From assembly GCA_024449915.1 (NCBI GenBank), contig JAMZAV010000776.1, positions 186,001-250,000 on the forward strand: a DNA stretch of 64,000 nt, in the 5' to 3' direction. This DNA is from Sweltsa coloradensis. Its lineage: Eukaryota; Arthropoda; Insecta; Plecoptera; Chloroperlidae. The position numbers and the translations under genes are program-made. Numbering within the stretch: position 1 is the first letter of the stretch; each line of letters starts with the position of its first letter. Shown here one piece after another: positions 10,962-22,300 of this stretch. The notes beneath the pieces were generated by a model, which saw nothing but the letters and a program-made list of their open reading frames with translations, was not told the DNA's origin and made no database searches.

Positions 10962-13900
10962 ATGTCTGAAACTAGCGGTCTAGTCTCGGTGGCAAAAGAA
11001 GTCGTTGCTGCAGCATCCACCGCTCAAGAAACTAAGACTTTCGATGACGAAGACGATCCGTTACTTGATATAACCATGTAAGTTATAAATATTTTCTTTG
11101 ATCAACAGTTCCTCACAATATTATGCTTTGAATAAATCATGTTCAAGTTTATTTGAAATCCATTATTAACCTCATTCATTTAATTGTTAGTTAAATATTA
11201 TTATAAGCAGTTTCTATTTACTTCATGAAGAAAGGGATGTCCATAAATGTGTGTTAAATTTATTTATGTATTATTTGTACCGCAACACATTATTAATTAA
11301 ATGTATCACGAGGATGGCACAAAAGAGCATAGCTCCAAACACAATATGTGACTGCCAATCTTATGACAATAAATTTATTTTAAAAATATAATGTGTGGAC
11401 GTAATGATCTATTGAACATTTTTCATTTTACAAATCCTCTGTAAATTACACTTTATTTTAGAAATTGGGGCTACAAGACAAGACGTAAAAGCTGAATTTA
11501 CATCCAATTAGCATTTTTAAATTAACATAGGAAGGCTAAATTTGTAATTTTTTTAAGCTTGTTTACATCCACTTTCGCTAATTTAATTTGAATAATTCAG
11601 CAATAGGCCTTTGCATCCTGCACATGCACTTATAAATCAATTGTCAAATTCATGAAAAGTTGGAAGTCAGCTTTTGCCACGGCTTTGTGTGGCGTATTGG
11701 TGTAAATTCTACAAATTACAATGTATAGACGACTTAATTTAAAATTTCCAGTTATTGGCATTTTATATTACATAGCGGTACCCGGGTACCATATTTTTAT
11801 TATATTTGTCACACGTTTTTACTTTTGTAAAATAATGCCTTTTAAATTTTTTCAAAATTTGTGACTTCATTTATGGGCACCCGGCAATCAAAACTATGCA
11901 ATTAATAATTATGCAAACCTGCTGTACCTATGGTATAATTTATTATGCACACTTTGTGTACTACTGTAGGCCTACTATGTTTGCTACTACATGTATAATG
12001 AAAGATTTTTCTTGTGTCAACTAAAGCCAACATGTCGAAGAAGAAAAGGATGATGATTTTCTAGACCGCCGACTCCACCTGACCTTGTATCAGAACATGG
12101 TGTAAGTGGCCACTGCCATCTAGGGCTTTATTCGCTTGATTCCCGAGAGACTACCCCCTGCACACTAGAGCTTGGCTCCGCTCCGCTAGCTTAGCTTAAC
12201 GGCAAGTCTGTTTCTCTGCACAAATCTGGAACGAAGCAACACGTTAATGTTCTACAGAGATTTTCAGTCTACAAGCTGTCTCAGAAAGTGCCTAATGTTC
12301 AGAGTTAAAGAATGAGATTACAAACAACTAGGTATGACATCAAATACCCGGCTTATCCAAGTTCAAACATAACCTGAATCCATTCTAAGGATTCAAATCT
12401 TCTTTGGGTACATTTTTTGTTAAATTAAACTACATATTATTCTACAAACTAAAGTTCTGTAAATTTGCGAGTCACAAATTAAAACTTTGGATAGTTTCCA
12501 AGACCTCTGCTTTTCATTCATACAATGCGCAACCAGAGGCTTAATATCTTCCAAGTCCTTCAGTTCAATTTGATTTGTTTCATTGTTGTAGTTGAGTGTT
12601 GCAATAATAGCCAATATAGGGTACGAAATTATGCTATTTAAACTAAGATGAATTTTGGTAATAGTTTCAGGCTATCCCAATCCAAGTGACTAAAATCAAA
12701 TCCACATTTTACTACCCAATAGGGTTGCACAATGTCAATTGACCGGTCAAATGACTTGTCAAATTCTTTTGGTCAATTGACCAGTCAATTGACTTAAAGA
12801 TAACATGTGTATATTGCATTTAAAACTTAAAATTATTTGAATTTTTATATTTGAATTTGAATTGTTATGTAAACAATAACATTTATTTCTTTCTTTTTCA
12901 ATTAAAAATGTTTTAATTAGGTAATATTTTATTTTAATTATTATTTATTATGTAGTTATATTATGAATTATAATAGACAAATAGAATATAATAGCTTCTG
13001 GGTAAGCTGAAGCTGAATCGGAGAAAGGGACTGATGACAGCATCGACGATGATGATGACGATGATGATATGCCACTTAATATGCATTTAACAAGCTTTTA
13101 AATAAAAAAAGCTTTTGTCACCACAACATTTAAAAAATAAATATACTAGGCCTAGGCCTAATTATTTAATAAAATAAAATTTATGATTTTTTACATTTGA
13201 CCGTCAATTGACCGGCAATTGACAGTCAATTGACCAAATTTGAATTTGACCGGTCAAATCCCATCCCTACTACCCAATGACATTCCTACCTACAACTATG
13301 ACTACTCTTGAATGGATTTGGACCTGATCGCAAAGTACAGTAGGTTAGGATTACGAAGAGTGTAAAACGTCTTAATTTTGTTATACTTTTCATCACTGGT
13401 CTCTAAATTGTCAGACGTTATGTGCGCTGCCTATTGTCTATTGAACATTGAGTGTCATGTGGACTCATGACTTCCCTGTTCGAGCAAGTTAGTTTTACAC
13501 TGATCATTTTATTTGTTAAGAATGTCAAATGCTAGGAATTGTACTATATGTTTACAGTTTTGAATTTTTGTATTGGATCATATTTTTAATTCTGCACTAG
13601 CTATTTACAACATAAAATGCATTGTGAATTTTTATTCTGGGTTCTAGATATAGTGTGTCTTGTAAATCAATTTAAATTTTAAAGGTTCTCACTTCCCAGG
13701 TAATTACTCTCTGCTCTGTGAAACGTCAAATAATTAGGACAACAAGAGAAGTATGTACTTCGTACTTACCACAGTTGCTGTTGGGTTGGTCGGTACATAC
13801 GTATGTCCATCACACTTTATGAAAACTTGAATATAACTGGCTTAACTCTCTAGCTAGTGTTGATCCATTTCAGTATATTGTTGTTACCTGGTTTAATTTT

Positions 13901-14039
13901 TGCATCAATATCTTTGGATTCAAGATTAACAAATGAATTAATAACTTCAGGCCTAATTTTGTTGTGTTTTTTAACACATCATGTGATTGGATTTTGCCCT
14001 TCCATGGCTGGACAAAAATTGTCCTTGAATAGTCCTTGA
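10962..14039 (+). CDS. Candidate small multi-exon gene, unidentified
   Basis: I do not recognise this protein. Exon 1 (10962-11077) opens with MSETSGLVSVAKEVV and ends in an acidic DDEDDPLLDIT stretch at a GTAAGTT donor. Exon 2 (12027-12101) joins in phase after a CTAAAG acceptor. It reads on through an EEEKDDDFLDRRLHLTLYQ segment to a GTAAGT donor. The phase match and the shared acidic character are why I treat them as one transcript. A third exon (13874-14039), after a CATTTCAG acceptor, would add a hydrophobic LLLPGLIFASISL region and a stop; this exon is weaker. AATAAA signals at about 14840 and 15308 could end the transcript before PICK1 starts. These could instead be alternative 5' exons of PICK1, but they do not resemble its usual N-terminus. 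Confidence 0.4.
12720..13269. mobile_element. Non-autonomous hAT element, 550 bp
   Basis: It starts TAGGGTTGCACAATG and ends CCCATCCCTA. A perfect 8-bp duplication CTACCCAA lies on each side (12712-12719 and 13270-13277). Both ends carry clusters of CAATTGACCGGTCAA-type palindromes. The interior is AT-rich with a GAT repeat near 13045. Confidence 0.85.
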
Positions 14040-15330
14040 AAGATAACCATTATTATATTCAATAAAGTATTAAATTTTAAAATGAGAATTCTATTAGAAA
14101 TGATGAACAAATTGAGATGTACTCCTCAAGTTGTCTCTTGTAAGAATGTTTGCATCACATGCCCAGTTTTCAGATAAGGCCTGCACCTATGTAATGTAAG
14201 TAGTGAGATTAGTTCTAGAGCTAGATTTTGTTCAGTTGTTTACTAATAACCTTTACAACATGTAATGTACCACTACATTGTTAACCTACTGGCTGTGCTG
14301 GGAAAGTAATATATGGTAATGCTCTTACCTATTCAAGAAATATTTACCATGCTAATTGAGTCTTGAAATATAGTCTCAGTCCTACACTGTTCATTTGATT
14401 TTTCAATTATTGCAATATAGCTGAACTTTCTGGATATTTTATGCACTATTTTGTCATTTTTACTAGTGATGCTTGATGTTTTGTTACTGATTTTTGGCAG
14501 CTTACTTACATTTCAAATGCCTTTGAAAGCAACTCGATGAAATATATAGTGCAGCTAGATCATTCAAAACTCTTTATAGTGTTATTTTGGATAGTTATGA
14601 TATTAATTGTTAGCAACCCATTTTTTTTCTTTCAAAATCACAGCAATTTGAAGAAAAACTTTGGATAATTGTATAGGTTACTTTCCCAACACAGCTATCA
14701 ATTGCTAATTAATCCACCTCTTTATTTTTGGAGTTGCTAACATGTAGCATTATAAAAAAAAGAAAAAACATTAACCATAATTATACTTAGGGAAAATACT
14801 TTTCATTTTCTTGATTGTATTCTTGCATTGTAGGACTTTTACAAATAAACACATATTGAAAACATTACTTTTGTTGAAAGTCAATTTTATTTGCATAATT
14901 CAACCTTCCTTATTTCATTGTTTTGCTTATGGTGTAGGCCTAGTACCTACATACTGCACATCAAAGTAAGTAAAACCTCCAGTGCTGTGATTTTATATAA
15001 TTGTGTTGATTCATGCCAGTCTTTCTTCTTGATGATGAATGAAATAGGTAGCTTATGACGACAACCAACGTAAATTAATTAAGTAGAGCTTTGCATTTAG
15101 TGTTTCGTCATCCGGAACTTTTGTATACATTGTTAGAATATCCCACATAGTGATCACCATTTTTGTATGTCTCTGTGCCAGTCAATGAAATATTATGTAT
15201 GTTTTCCACAAGTATTGCTTAACTTCTAACTTGTTGTTGATTATATAATGTTTTCTTTATTTGTAAGGCTTTTCATATGTAGTACAAAGCTTTCCCTTTG
15301 TTTTCCAATAAAAAGCAAGCTGTGAAATAA
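14040..15330. other. AT-rich stretch, possible 3' UTR
   Basis: This is repeat-poor AT-rich sequence with poly(A)-type signals near 14840 (AAATAAAC) and 15308 (CCAATAAAAAG). It may be the long 3' UTR of the candidate gene at 10962. No coding exon is seen. Confidence 0.3.
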
Positions 15331-15534
15331 TTATTTTATTTTAAATGTCACAACGAATTCATTTTAACTATAATATACCGGTCCCCAAGAACCTAGGTAG
15401 TTAAATTTATTCAGTAACAAAGTATTTATATTGTTATTGTGGTTGGGTAGGCCTATGGACATTTATGTTTTAAGTTTAACTATAACCTACAACTGTGTAT
15501 GATATTGATGGTGTTTATGATGTGGGGCCGAAAA

Positions 15535-15815
15535 GGCTAGTTAATGCATAGATAGGGAGGGAACCCTACAACTTACCTGGTTGGTAACCGAGATATCTTG
15601 CAATTCGACAACAGATACATCCGGACATAAAAACACTTAAAATAGCCTTTAAACCTCTCTGCACTTGTCGATAAAAACAAGGCCCTGTTTGTCTGAAACA
15701 AGTTCAATTTATTTTTCTTATTTTAATATTGATTAGAATGTACCTAATCAATCTACAGAGCCCCGCAGTCACCATACAGATAAACTGTTGAGTTTCCTAT
15801 GCTATTCATACCCCC
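15535..15815. mobile_element. Penelope-like element end fragments, inverted pair
   Basis: 15667-15815 (+) contains AAGGCCCTGTTTGTCTGAAA, GCAGTCACC and a GTTGAGTTTCC tract. These match the 3' flank of the Penelope-like ORF at 42715-43305. 15540-15595 carries the reverse complement of the ACCAGGTAAG...GGGTTCCCT part. The two pieces are head-to-head, as expected for the partial, inverted terminal repeats of this class. Confidence 0.6.
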
Positions 15816-16283
15816 CCTATCTAAAGCAATAATATAGGCCTACAAGTACAATAATTAAGTAAATTAACTAATAACATGTTAACAAAGCTTACGATTATAG
15901 CGGTCCCAACGGAAGAATGCAAATAGCTCGGAATTGTTTTCCCAACATAACAACTTTGACAACTCTATTCACGCTAGCTCAGCGTGGATGTAGCACACGA
16001 ATGAACTCTGTGATCTAGCACAGATAATTTTTACTTGTGTTGGTAAAATATATTCCTCTTTCATACACAAAGACGACATTCCTTTCACCGCGCATTCATA
16101 CTACCCCCACCCCTACCACGTAACAAAAGTATCTGCATTCTTTTGCTGGAGCTAGTATATCACTCATCTTCTGCCCGCTTAATTTATATCACATTGCATC
16201 CCCTTTCCTTCTGCTTGCTGATGTAGTAACACATACCTTGGTATTATGCACAATGCATGTTCACACAATGTTTACCTATATGT

Positions 16284-16879
16284 ACTAGGAAAACGCTTAA
16301 GTCCCGCCGCGTTGTTGGATGAGCGTAATTGGTGAATTGAGCTGCCATGTGTTTTGCGGATTTTCTGTTGTTCTGTGAAAAATCAGAACTTTGTTGAAAT
16401 TTTTTTAAAATTAAATAAAATTAAATAAATATTAACTTAATTTTTTTTTTTTTAATTAATCGTAATTTTAAAAAAGGAAAAATCGTAATATTGAAATTTT
16501 CATAAGAAATAATTATTCGATTACGCACAAATTTTACACGAATATATTAATTCTTAAAATTAAGGTTCTGTGAAAAAATAATTATAATCGGATAAAGCAT
16601 GTAGGAGTTATAAGTCGATGAAATTTTTTAAAATCAAAATAAATCGTGAAATTGCGATTTTCATGAGAAATAATTTTTCGATTGCGCTCAAAAACGTGGC
16701 AGTTCTTAGTTCAGAGATTTCAAAGGCCTCCATAAAATTTCATCGCAATCGGAGTATCGGTTTAGCCGGAATCGTGTTAACAGACAGACAAAAATACAGA
16801 AAAAAAAAAAACATTCCGGATTTTTTTCTCCAGTGTAGTGAAATGGAATCTTCGCTTCGCTCGCTACGCTCATCCAACT
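16284..16879 (+). repeat. Non-autonomous element, family 1
   Basis: It starts CTAGGAAAACGCTTAAGTCC with CCGCCGCGTTGTTGGATGAG. It shares ATTTTCATGAGAAATAAT and TTTAGCCGGAATCGTG with the array at 84-1411, and ends CTCGCTACGCTCATCC. The ORF at 16618-16938 is repeat-derived. Confidence 0.75.
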
Positions 16880-17584
16880 ATAGTTGTGTATTGGTGTTCA
16901 GTGTTATCATCACAATAATACTGATGGCTTTAATTTAAATATGTACTTGGAACTAGTAAGTAGTGCTAGTTTTTTCATATTGATTTACTAGAATTATTTT
17001 TTATATGTATTACTGCAAATTTTCTTAGTTTTCTTCTCAAATTGATGGCAATGTTATTATCTTCTTAGCCCATGCATAATGTTATATTATTAAGTTTTAC
17101 TTTATTTGCAAAATTAAGTAAGGGATGACACAATGTCTAAGACATCACAAATATCTAGTTGTATTGGGAGAAAGTCCACTTTACGTACTGTACAGGGAAG
17201 TGTTCTTGTTCCACTCCATGTTCCATTGTGTTCTTCAGTTGCCTCCTTGTCCTTGTTCTGTATTGTACAGTGCTGTGTAGCATCTTGCATGATCTAAAGC
17301 TGCCTCGATCCTCTTCGCGAAATGTCGCTTTCCACTTGCCGTTTCTCTTCTCAGTTATTCAGTCGTTGAAGATCTCGTTGATTCAACCACTTATTGTCTT
17401 CTCATTATTTCTAAATGGTGCACGTATAATAATATGTGGATTTTATTAGAGTAAGTAGGCTTACCTACTGAAGTGGAGACAACACAAATCTTATTACTGT
17501 ATTTACTATTTGCACAGTATACACAAAAATTGTCTCTCTCTCTCTCTATGTCCCAAAGTTACCGAGCCGTTTTATTTAATAAGT
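16880..17584. other. Intergenic, no gene seen
   Basis: AT-rich. The ORF at 17159-17449 is cysteine- and leucine-rich with no recognised family, and I do not support it as a gene. Confidence 0.35.
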
Positions 17585-17865
17585 TCTGGATTGTTGACCT
17601 GCATTATAGATCTGAATATTTTTTATATTCATTAACGTCATTTGTTTGTCTTCAACAATGCCTTCATGTACGAGAATATGGCCACTTTATATTGAGAAGG
17701 CGATCCCTGACGTACGGCAATATGTCGGCCAACAATGTTTATGACGTCACGTGCATACAAAGAATATTGGAACAGTACTGCCATTGAACTGACCAACTGA
17801 CCAAATCATTGCAATACCATACTGTTCCAATACATTCAGATCTATAATGCACCAACAATCCAGAA
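17585..17865. repeat. Nested inverted repeat
   Basis: TTCTGGATTGTTG (17585-17597) with GCATTATAGATCTGAAT is mirrored by ATTCAGATCTATAATGC and CAACAATCCAGAA, ending at 17865. Inside lies a second pair, ATTGGAACAGTA (about 17765) and TACTGTTCCAAT (about 17820). The overlapping ORFs on both strands here are by-products of the symmetry. Confidence 0.65.
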
Positions 17866-17932
17866 AATAGGGGTAAAGCATCCGGCTGACAGACCCAGGT
17901 GTTTTTATTTCTGGATTGAGGACCGATTTCCT

Positions 17933-18547
17933 TAAGGGCAATCCCTAGACCCAAATATGATTTCTAAAGAATTCAGTAAAGACGTCTGAAAAGTAAGTAG
18001 AATGTAAGAGGGACCTAATAAAGGAGCGGATTATTTTTTTGAAATTTTTTGACGGGACATAACCTCAGAATCAACAATTATATTCAAATTACTGGAATCA
18101 GTTGCTCAAGTTCAAAATTGAATTTTGAGCAGCGGTTTTTTGTATATTGTTTCTACACTCCTTTATCTACAACCTAAATATAAGGATTATTTGATTTATA
18201 TGGTTTGAGGCGTTGCACGATTCTTTCCGTTAAACGGTACAAAATTTGAAATTGTACCGGCAGACGAAAAAAATTGTGCAACGCAACAAACCATATAAAA
18301 ACAATGATCCTTATATTTAGATTGTAGATAAAAGAGTAGAACGATATACAAAAACCGCTGCCAAATTTCATTTTGAACTTGAGCAACTATTCCAGTAATT
18401 GAATATAATTGTTGATTCTGAAGTTATGTCCGTCAAAACAATTTAACAAAAAAATTCACTGCCTTTATTATTCCTTTCTTACATTTACTTACTTTCAGAC
18501 GTCTTACTGCATCTTAGAAATCATATTTGGGTCTAGGTATTGCCCTA
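17933..18547. repeat. Large foldback element, arms near 290 bp
   Basis: The left end TTAAGGGCAATCCCTAGACC followed by CAAATATGATTTCTAA is mirrored by TTAGAAATCATATTTG and GGTCTAGGTATTGCCCTAA. The arms stay paired inward through AGACGTCTGAAA, TCAACAATTATATTCAA, TTGCTCAAGTTC and AAACCATATAAA, to a short centre near 18240-18270. There is no coding sequence. The ORFs at 18174-18386 and 18409-18645 lie in the arms. Confidence 0.8.
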
Positions 18548-19268
18548 ATAAATTTAACATACGAGAAGTTTCTCCGATTATTGGTCCTTGGAATTCCCTC
18601 ACGTCTCGCATTTGTAATACTTTTTGGTCTCTAGGGATGACCTAATCAAATTACAATCAAGAGAGGACCGATTATGTCGAAAATCCCACTCCGCTTTGAT
18701 CTTGTTTTGTCTTCCAGGTAACTACTCGGGAAGATTCAATGGCATATTACAATAAGTCCGCGACTCTTTGTCCTTGTTTATACATTGTCCAGGTAAGTTA
18801 GCTCGTTGTGAGAGATTCAATGGCTTATTATTTAAAAAATTAAAAGTTCCCCACTGAAAATTTGTTCTGTGACTGTGTGGGTTACCTAAAAATAAAAAAT
18901 AAAATTTTATTTTTAACAATAGGCTAATGTTCATACGTTTCAATGTAAAATAAATAATTGATTTACTGATTATCGATTTGATATTCATCAGTAAAATAAC
19001 AAATGATCAGTAGGCCTACTGCTAATAAATCATTAGCTTTAGATTAATGTAATTTAGTCTGTTTCCGTCAAAACAATCATTTTATGACAATTGTTATTAA
19101 AAAATGAAAATAAATTTGTCAGTTAACGATTTTTCATTAGTGATTAATTTGTAGAGGATCAAACCTTATCAAGATGTCGAACTGGTGATGTCATATGGAT
19201 ACTATTAATAGTCACTAAATTGCTATATCTTGGAAAGGTGCAGAGGTGCAATTTTGTCTCTTCCGCAG

Positions 19269-19397
19269 GTTTTCGACAACACCCCGGCAGCGAAGGAAGG
19301 CACGCTGCAGAGTGGGGATGAGTTGGTTGGGGTCAATAACCAGACCGTGAAGGGCAAGACTAAGGTTGAAGTAGCCAAGATGATTCAAGCTTGTAAG
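19269..19397 (+). CDS. PICK1: PICK1 exon, C-terminal half of PDZ domain
   Basis: 43 codons in phase 0, acceptor CTTCCGCAG and donor AAG|GTAAGA. It encodes VFDNTPAAKEGTLQSGDEL through the helix that lines the peptide groove. The ORF continues past the donor only into intron sequence with a histidine/proline-coding CCA repeat. Confidence 0.93.
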
Positions 19398-22300
19398 GTA
19401 AGACACTGTATATATCTTGCAAAAAAATCTATGCTGCCATGGAGTGGAGTCAAAAATAAAAATGTCAATACTATTTGTGATTGGAATATTTTCTGTATCG
19501 ATATTATTGACTTTGTTTATAACAAAAATAATAATGAAAAAATTCCCAAAATAGGCCTATTGTCACCATTAGTATCACCACCACCACCACCACCACCACC
19601 ATTATCATCATTACCATCACATACACACACAAACAAGCACTGTCTGTAATGATAGATAGATAGATAGATAGTTTTTTTGATGTTGCCATAGATAAATACA
19701 TAATGCATATATTTAATTTGACTCAATTTTAACCTGTAACAATCAGGTAGACTAAGATAGATTAATTATTAAATAATTATAGTACAAAGTAGTAGAATAT
19801 GTGTGCAATAATAATGATGTGTTATTACACAATAATTATAGTATGAAGTAATAGAATACAGGCCTATACAATAATAGTGTAATGGATGGCATGCCGGTCA
19901 AATAATAATTGGACAAAGTAATATTTATACTTATTCATTTGGCATCACTCATTCTTCACCTTTCAACCTGTCACTTCAAGGTCTAGGCCTAGCTAAAACT
20001 CTCTACCACAATAATATTTTGAAATGTCACACATGCACATCTCAACTGTCGTCCTGCTAGGAGGAGGTGGCCATCAAGTACAACAAGCTGCACGCGGACC
20101 CGCAGCAAGGGAAACTCCCTCGACATCGTCCTCAAGAAGGTGAAACACCGCTTCTGCGAGAACATGAGCACGGCCACCGCGGACGCGCTCGGACTGTCGC
20201 GCGCCATCCTGTGCAACGACTCGCTCGTCAAGAAACTAGACGAACTGGAGGCTACGGAGACGATGTATCGCGGCCTCGTCGACCATGCCAAGAGCGTGCT
20301 CAAGGCGTTCTTCAGTCTGCTGCAGGTCTACAAGGGTAGGGTCTTCTTCTTTTCACATGCCCGCATTTTCGGTCTCCATCGCCGCCCCGCACCACCACTA
20401 TCTCTGCTGATCACTCACATTGTTGTTACTGTAAGGAAACTGTATGAAAGCGATGGATGAATGCGGAGAATGAAAGGCTAGCTAAATTGTGTAAATTGTT
20501 TATCATAATTTCAAATGTTTATGTTTTCAATTAATTATGTGTAATTTTCATCAGGCCAATTACTTTGTGTTCTAATTATCTATAATTTTCATTAGGGCTT
20601 CATTATCATTTGTATTATTATTAGTAGTAGTAAGTTGGATGTAAGATAAGGTTTCACTAGCCTTAATCCCGCCTTAAAGTAAAGACCTGAACCAATCAAT
20701 CAATCAACATTACGCTCGTTTATACTGATTGCTTGCATCATCATCTGTATTAGGTAGGGCTTTTGTGTAGTGTTGGTATTCTCAAATATCCACATTTGAC
20801 TTCATGCTAGATCTAATCAACCTGTAGAGATGTATTATTAACGATATGTGGAAAAGGCCTACTAGATAGTTTAGGTTGGAGAAGAGTTGACAGTTTGGGA
20901 AATAATATTGTCTAACATAGCCCAGCCTGAAGGGCTGGGGGCAACAGCACTATCTACCTGCTTATGATGACTGCAGCTGATTCAGGTAACAAATTAGCTT
21001 TATGTTCTCTATTCTTACTAGGGTACCTGCCCGACGAAGTCTGGTACGGGTACGTGTTTCCACTACCCGTTTACCCGTAAAACCGGGTTCCTGAATTGAG
21101 GTGTCACATTGTAGGCGGAAGGCTAATGTAAACATGCGCATTCTCATATCTTTTGTGCTTGGCGGCGTTTTTGTTTTGAATTATAATGTCCTTTGTTCAT
21201 GCCGCCGACTTGTGGCAGTGTGCTGAGTATGCCCCCCCCTTCCCCCCTCCTGCCTAACCACTCGTGTGATCTTTCAGAGATTATACTGCGTAAATAATTA
21301 CCACAACATCACTTATGTTTTCAATCTGCTAGAAGTCAAAACTTAAAAGCTATCACCCATGGTGATAAACCTTTCCTTATAATGTTTACTCTAATGCGGG
21401 ACCCAGACCCCCCCCCCCCCCACCCACGCGCCCGCGCCAACGCATCGTGAGTCGTGACCTTAACTTGACTGTGATATAAAGCAGATGCAACAAAACAGTG
21501 AGTGTTATCTTAATAGCCCACTGCTGTTCCTCTTTCGTGATTATGAAATACTACTTCATCGGCCGGCACGTCATTGTTTATAGAACAGCATTACGTCGTC
21601 CGAGATATTACGATAATTGATGAGCGCGTTTCTTCACAGTTCATTAGACACCCCACACGATTTTTTTGTGTTACTACCCGGGTAACCCGCGGGTAATGTG
21701 GACGGGTACCCGGGTCGTAAAAAAGTCAGGTTTCGTCATCCCTAATTCTTACCCAATCGATCAACTCTTCTCTAATCTAAACTGTGGAGCCGTATTGTAC
21801 GTACTGATGACATATTTGTCGATAATTGATGAGCGCGTTTCTTCACAGTTCATTAGACACCCCACACGATTTTTTTGTGTTACTACCCGGGTAACCCGCG
21901 GGTAATGTGGACGGGTACCCGGGTCGTAAAAAAGTCAGGTTTCGTCATCCCTAATTCTTACCCAATCGATCAACTCTTCTCCAATCTAAACTGTTGAGCA
22001 GTATTGTACGTACTGATGACATATTTGTCTGTCCCTACTTGTAACCTACCATACGACCCTTCTCTTGGCAGCGTTCGGAGACACGTTTGCTGGTATCGGA
22101 GTGCGCGAGCCTCAACCTCGAGCTTCGGAAGCTTTCAGACAGTTCGGGGAATATCACCGACACATGGAGAAGGAGGGAATCAAGATGCTGAAGTCAGTCA
22201 AGCCGGTGAGATTGATTCTCTGTTTTATTAGAAAATTGCTAAATTATCCTAAATTCAGATAAGTAGGCCTATTATGAGAAGTTTATTTTTCTTAATCTTC

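Noticed and set aside
17159..17449. Cysteine-rich 96-codon ORF as a secreted peptide
   Set aside because: No signal-peptide cleavage pattern, no splice context and no homologue recognised; probably chance.
19504..19726. Glycine- or valine-rich ORFs
   Set aside because: Produced by the CCA microsatellite in a PICK1 intron.
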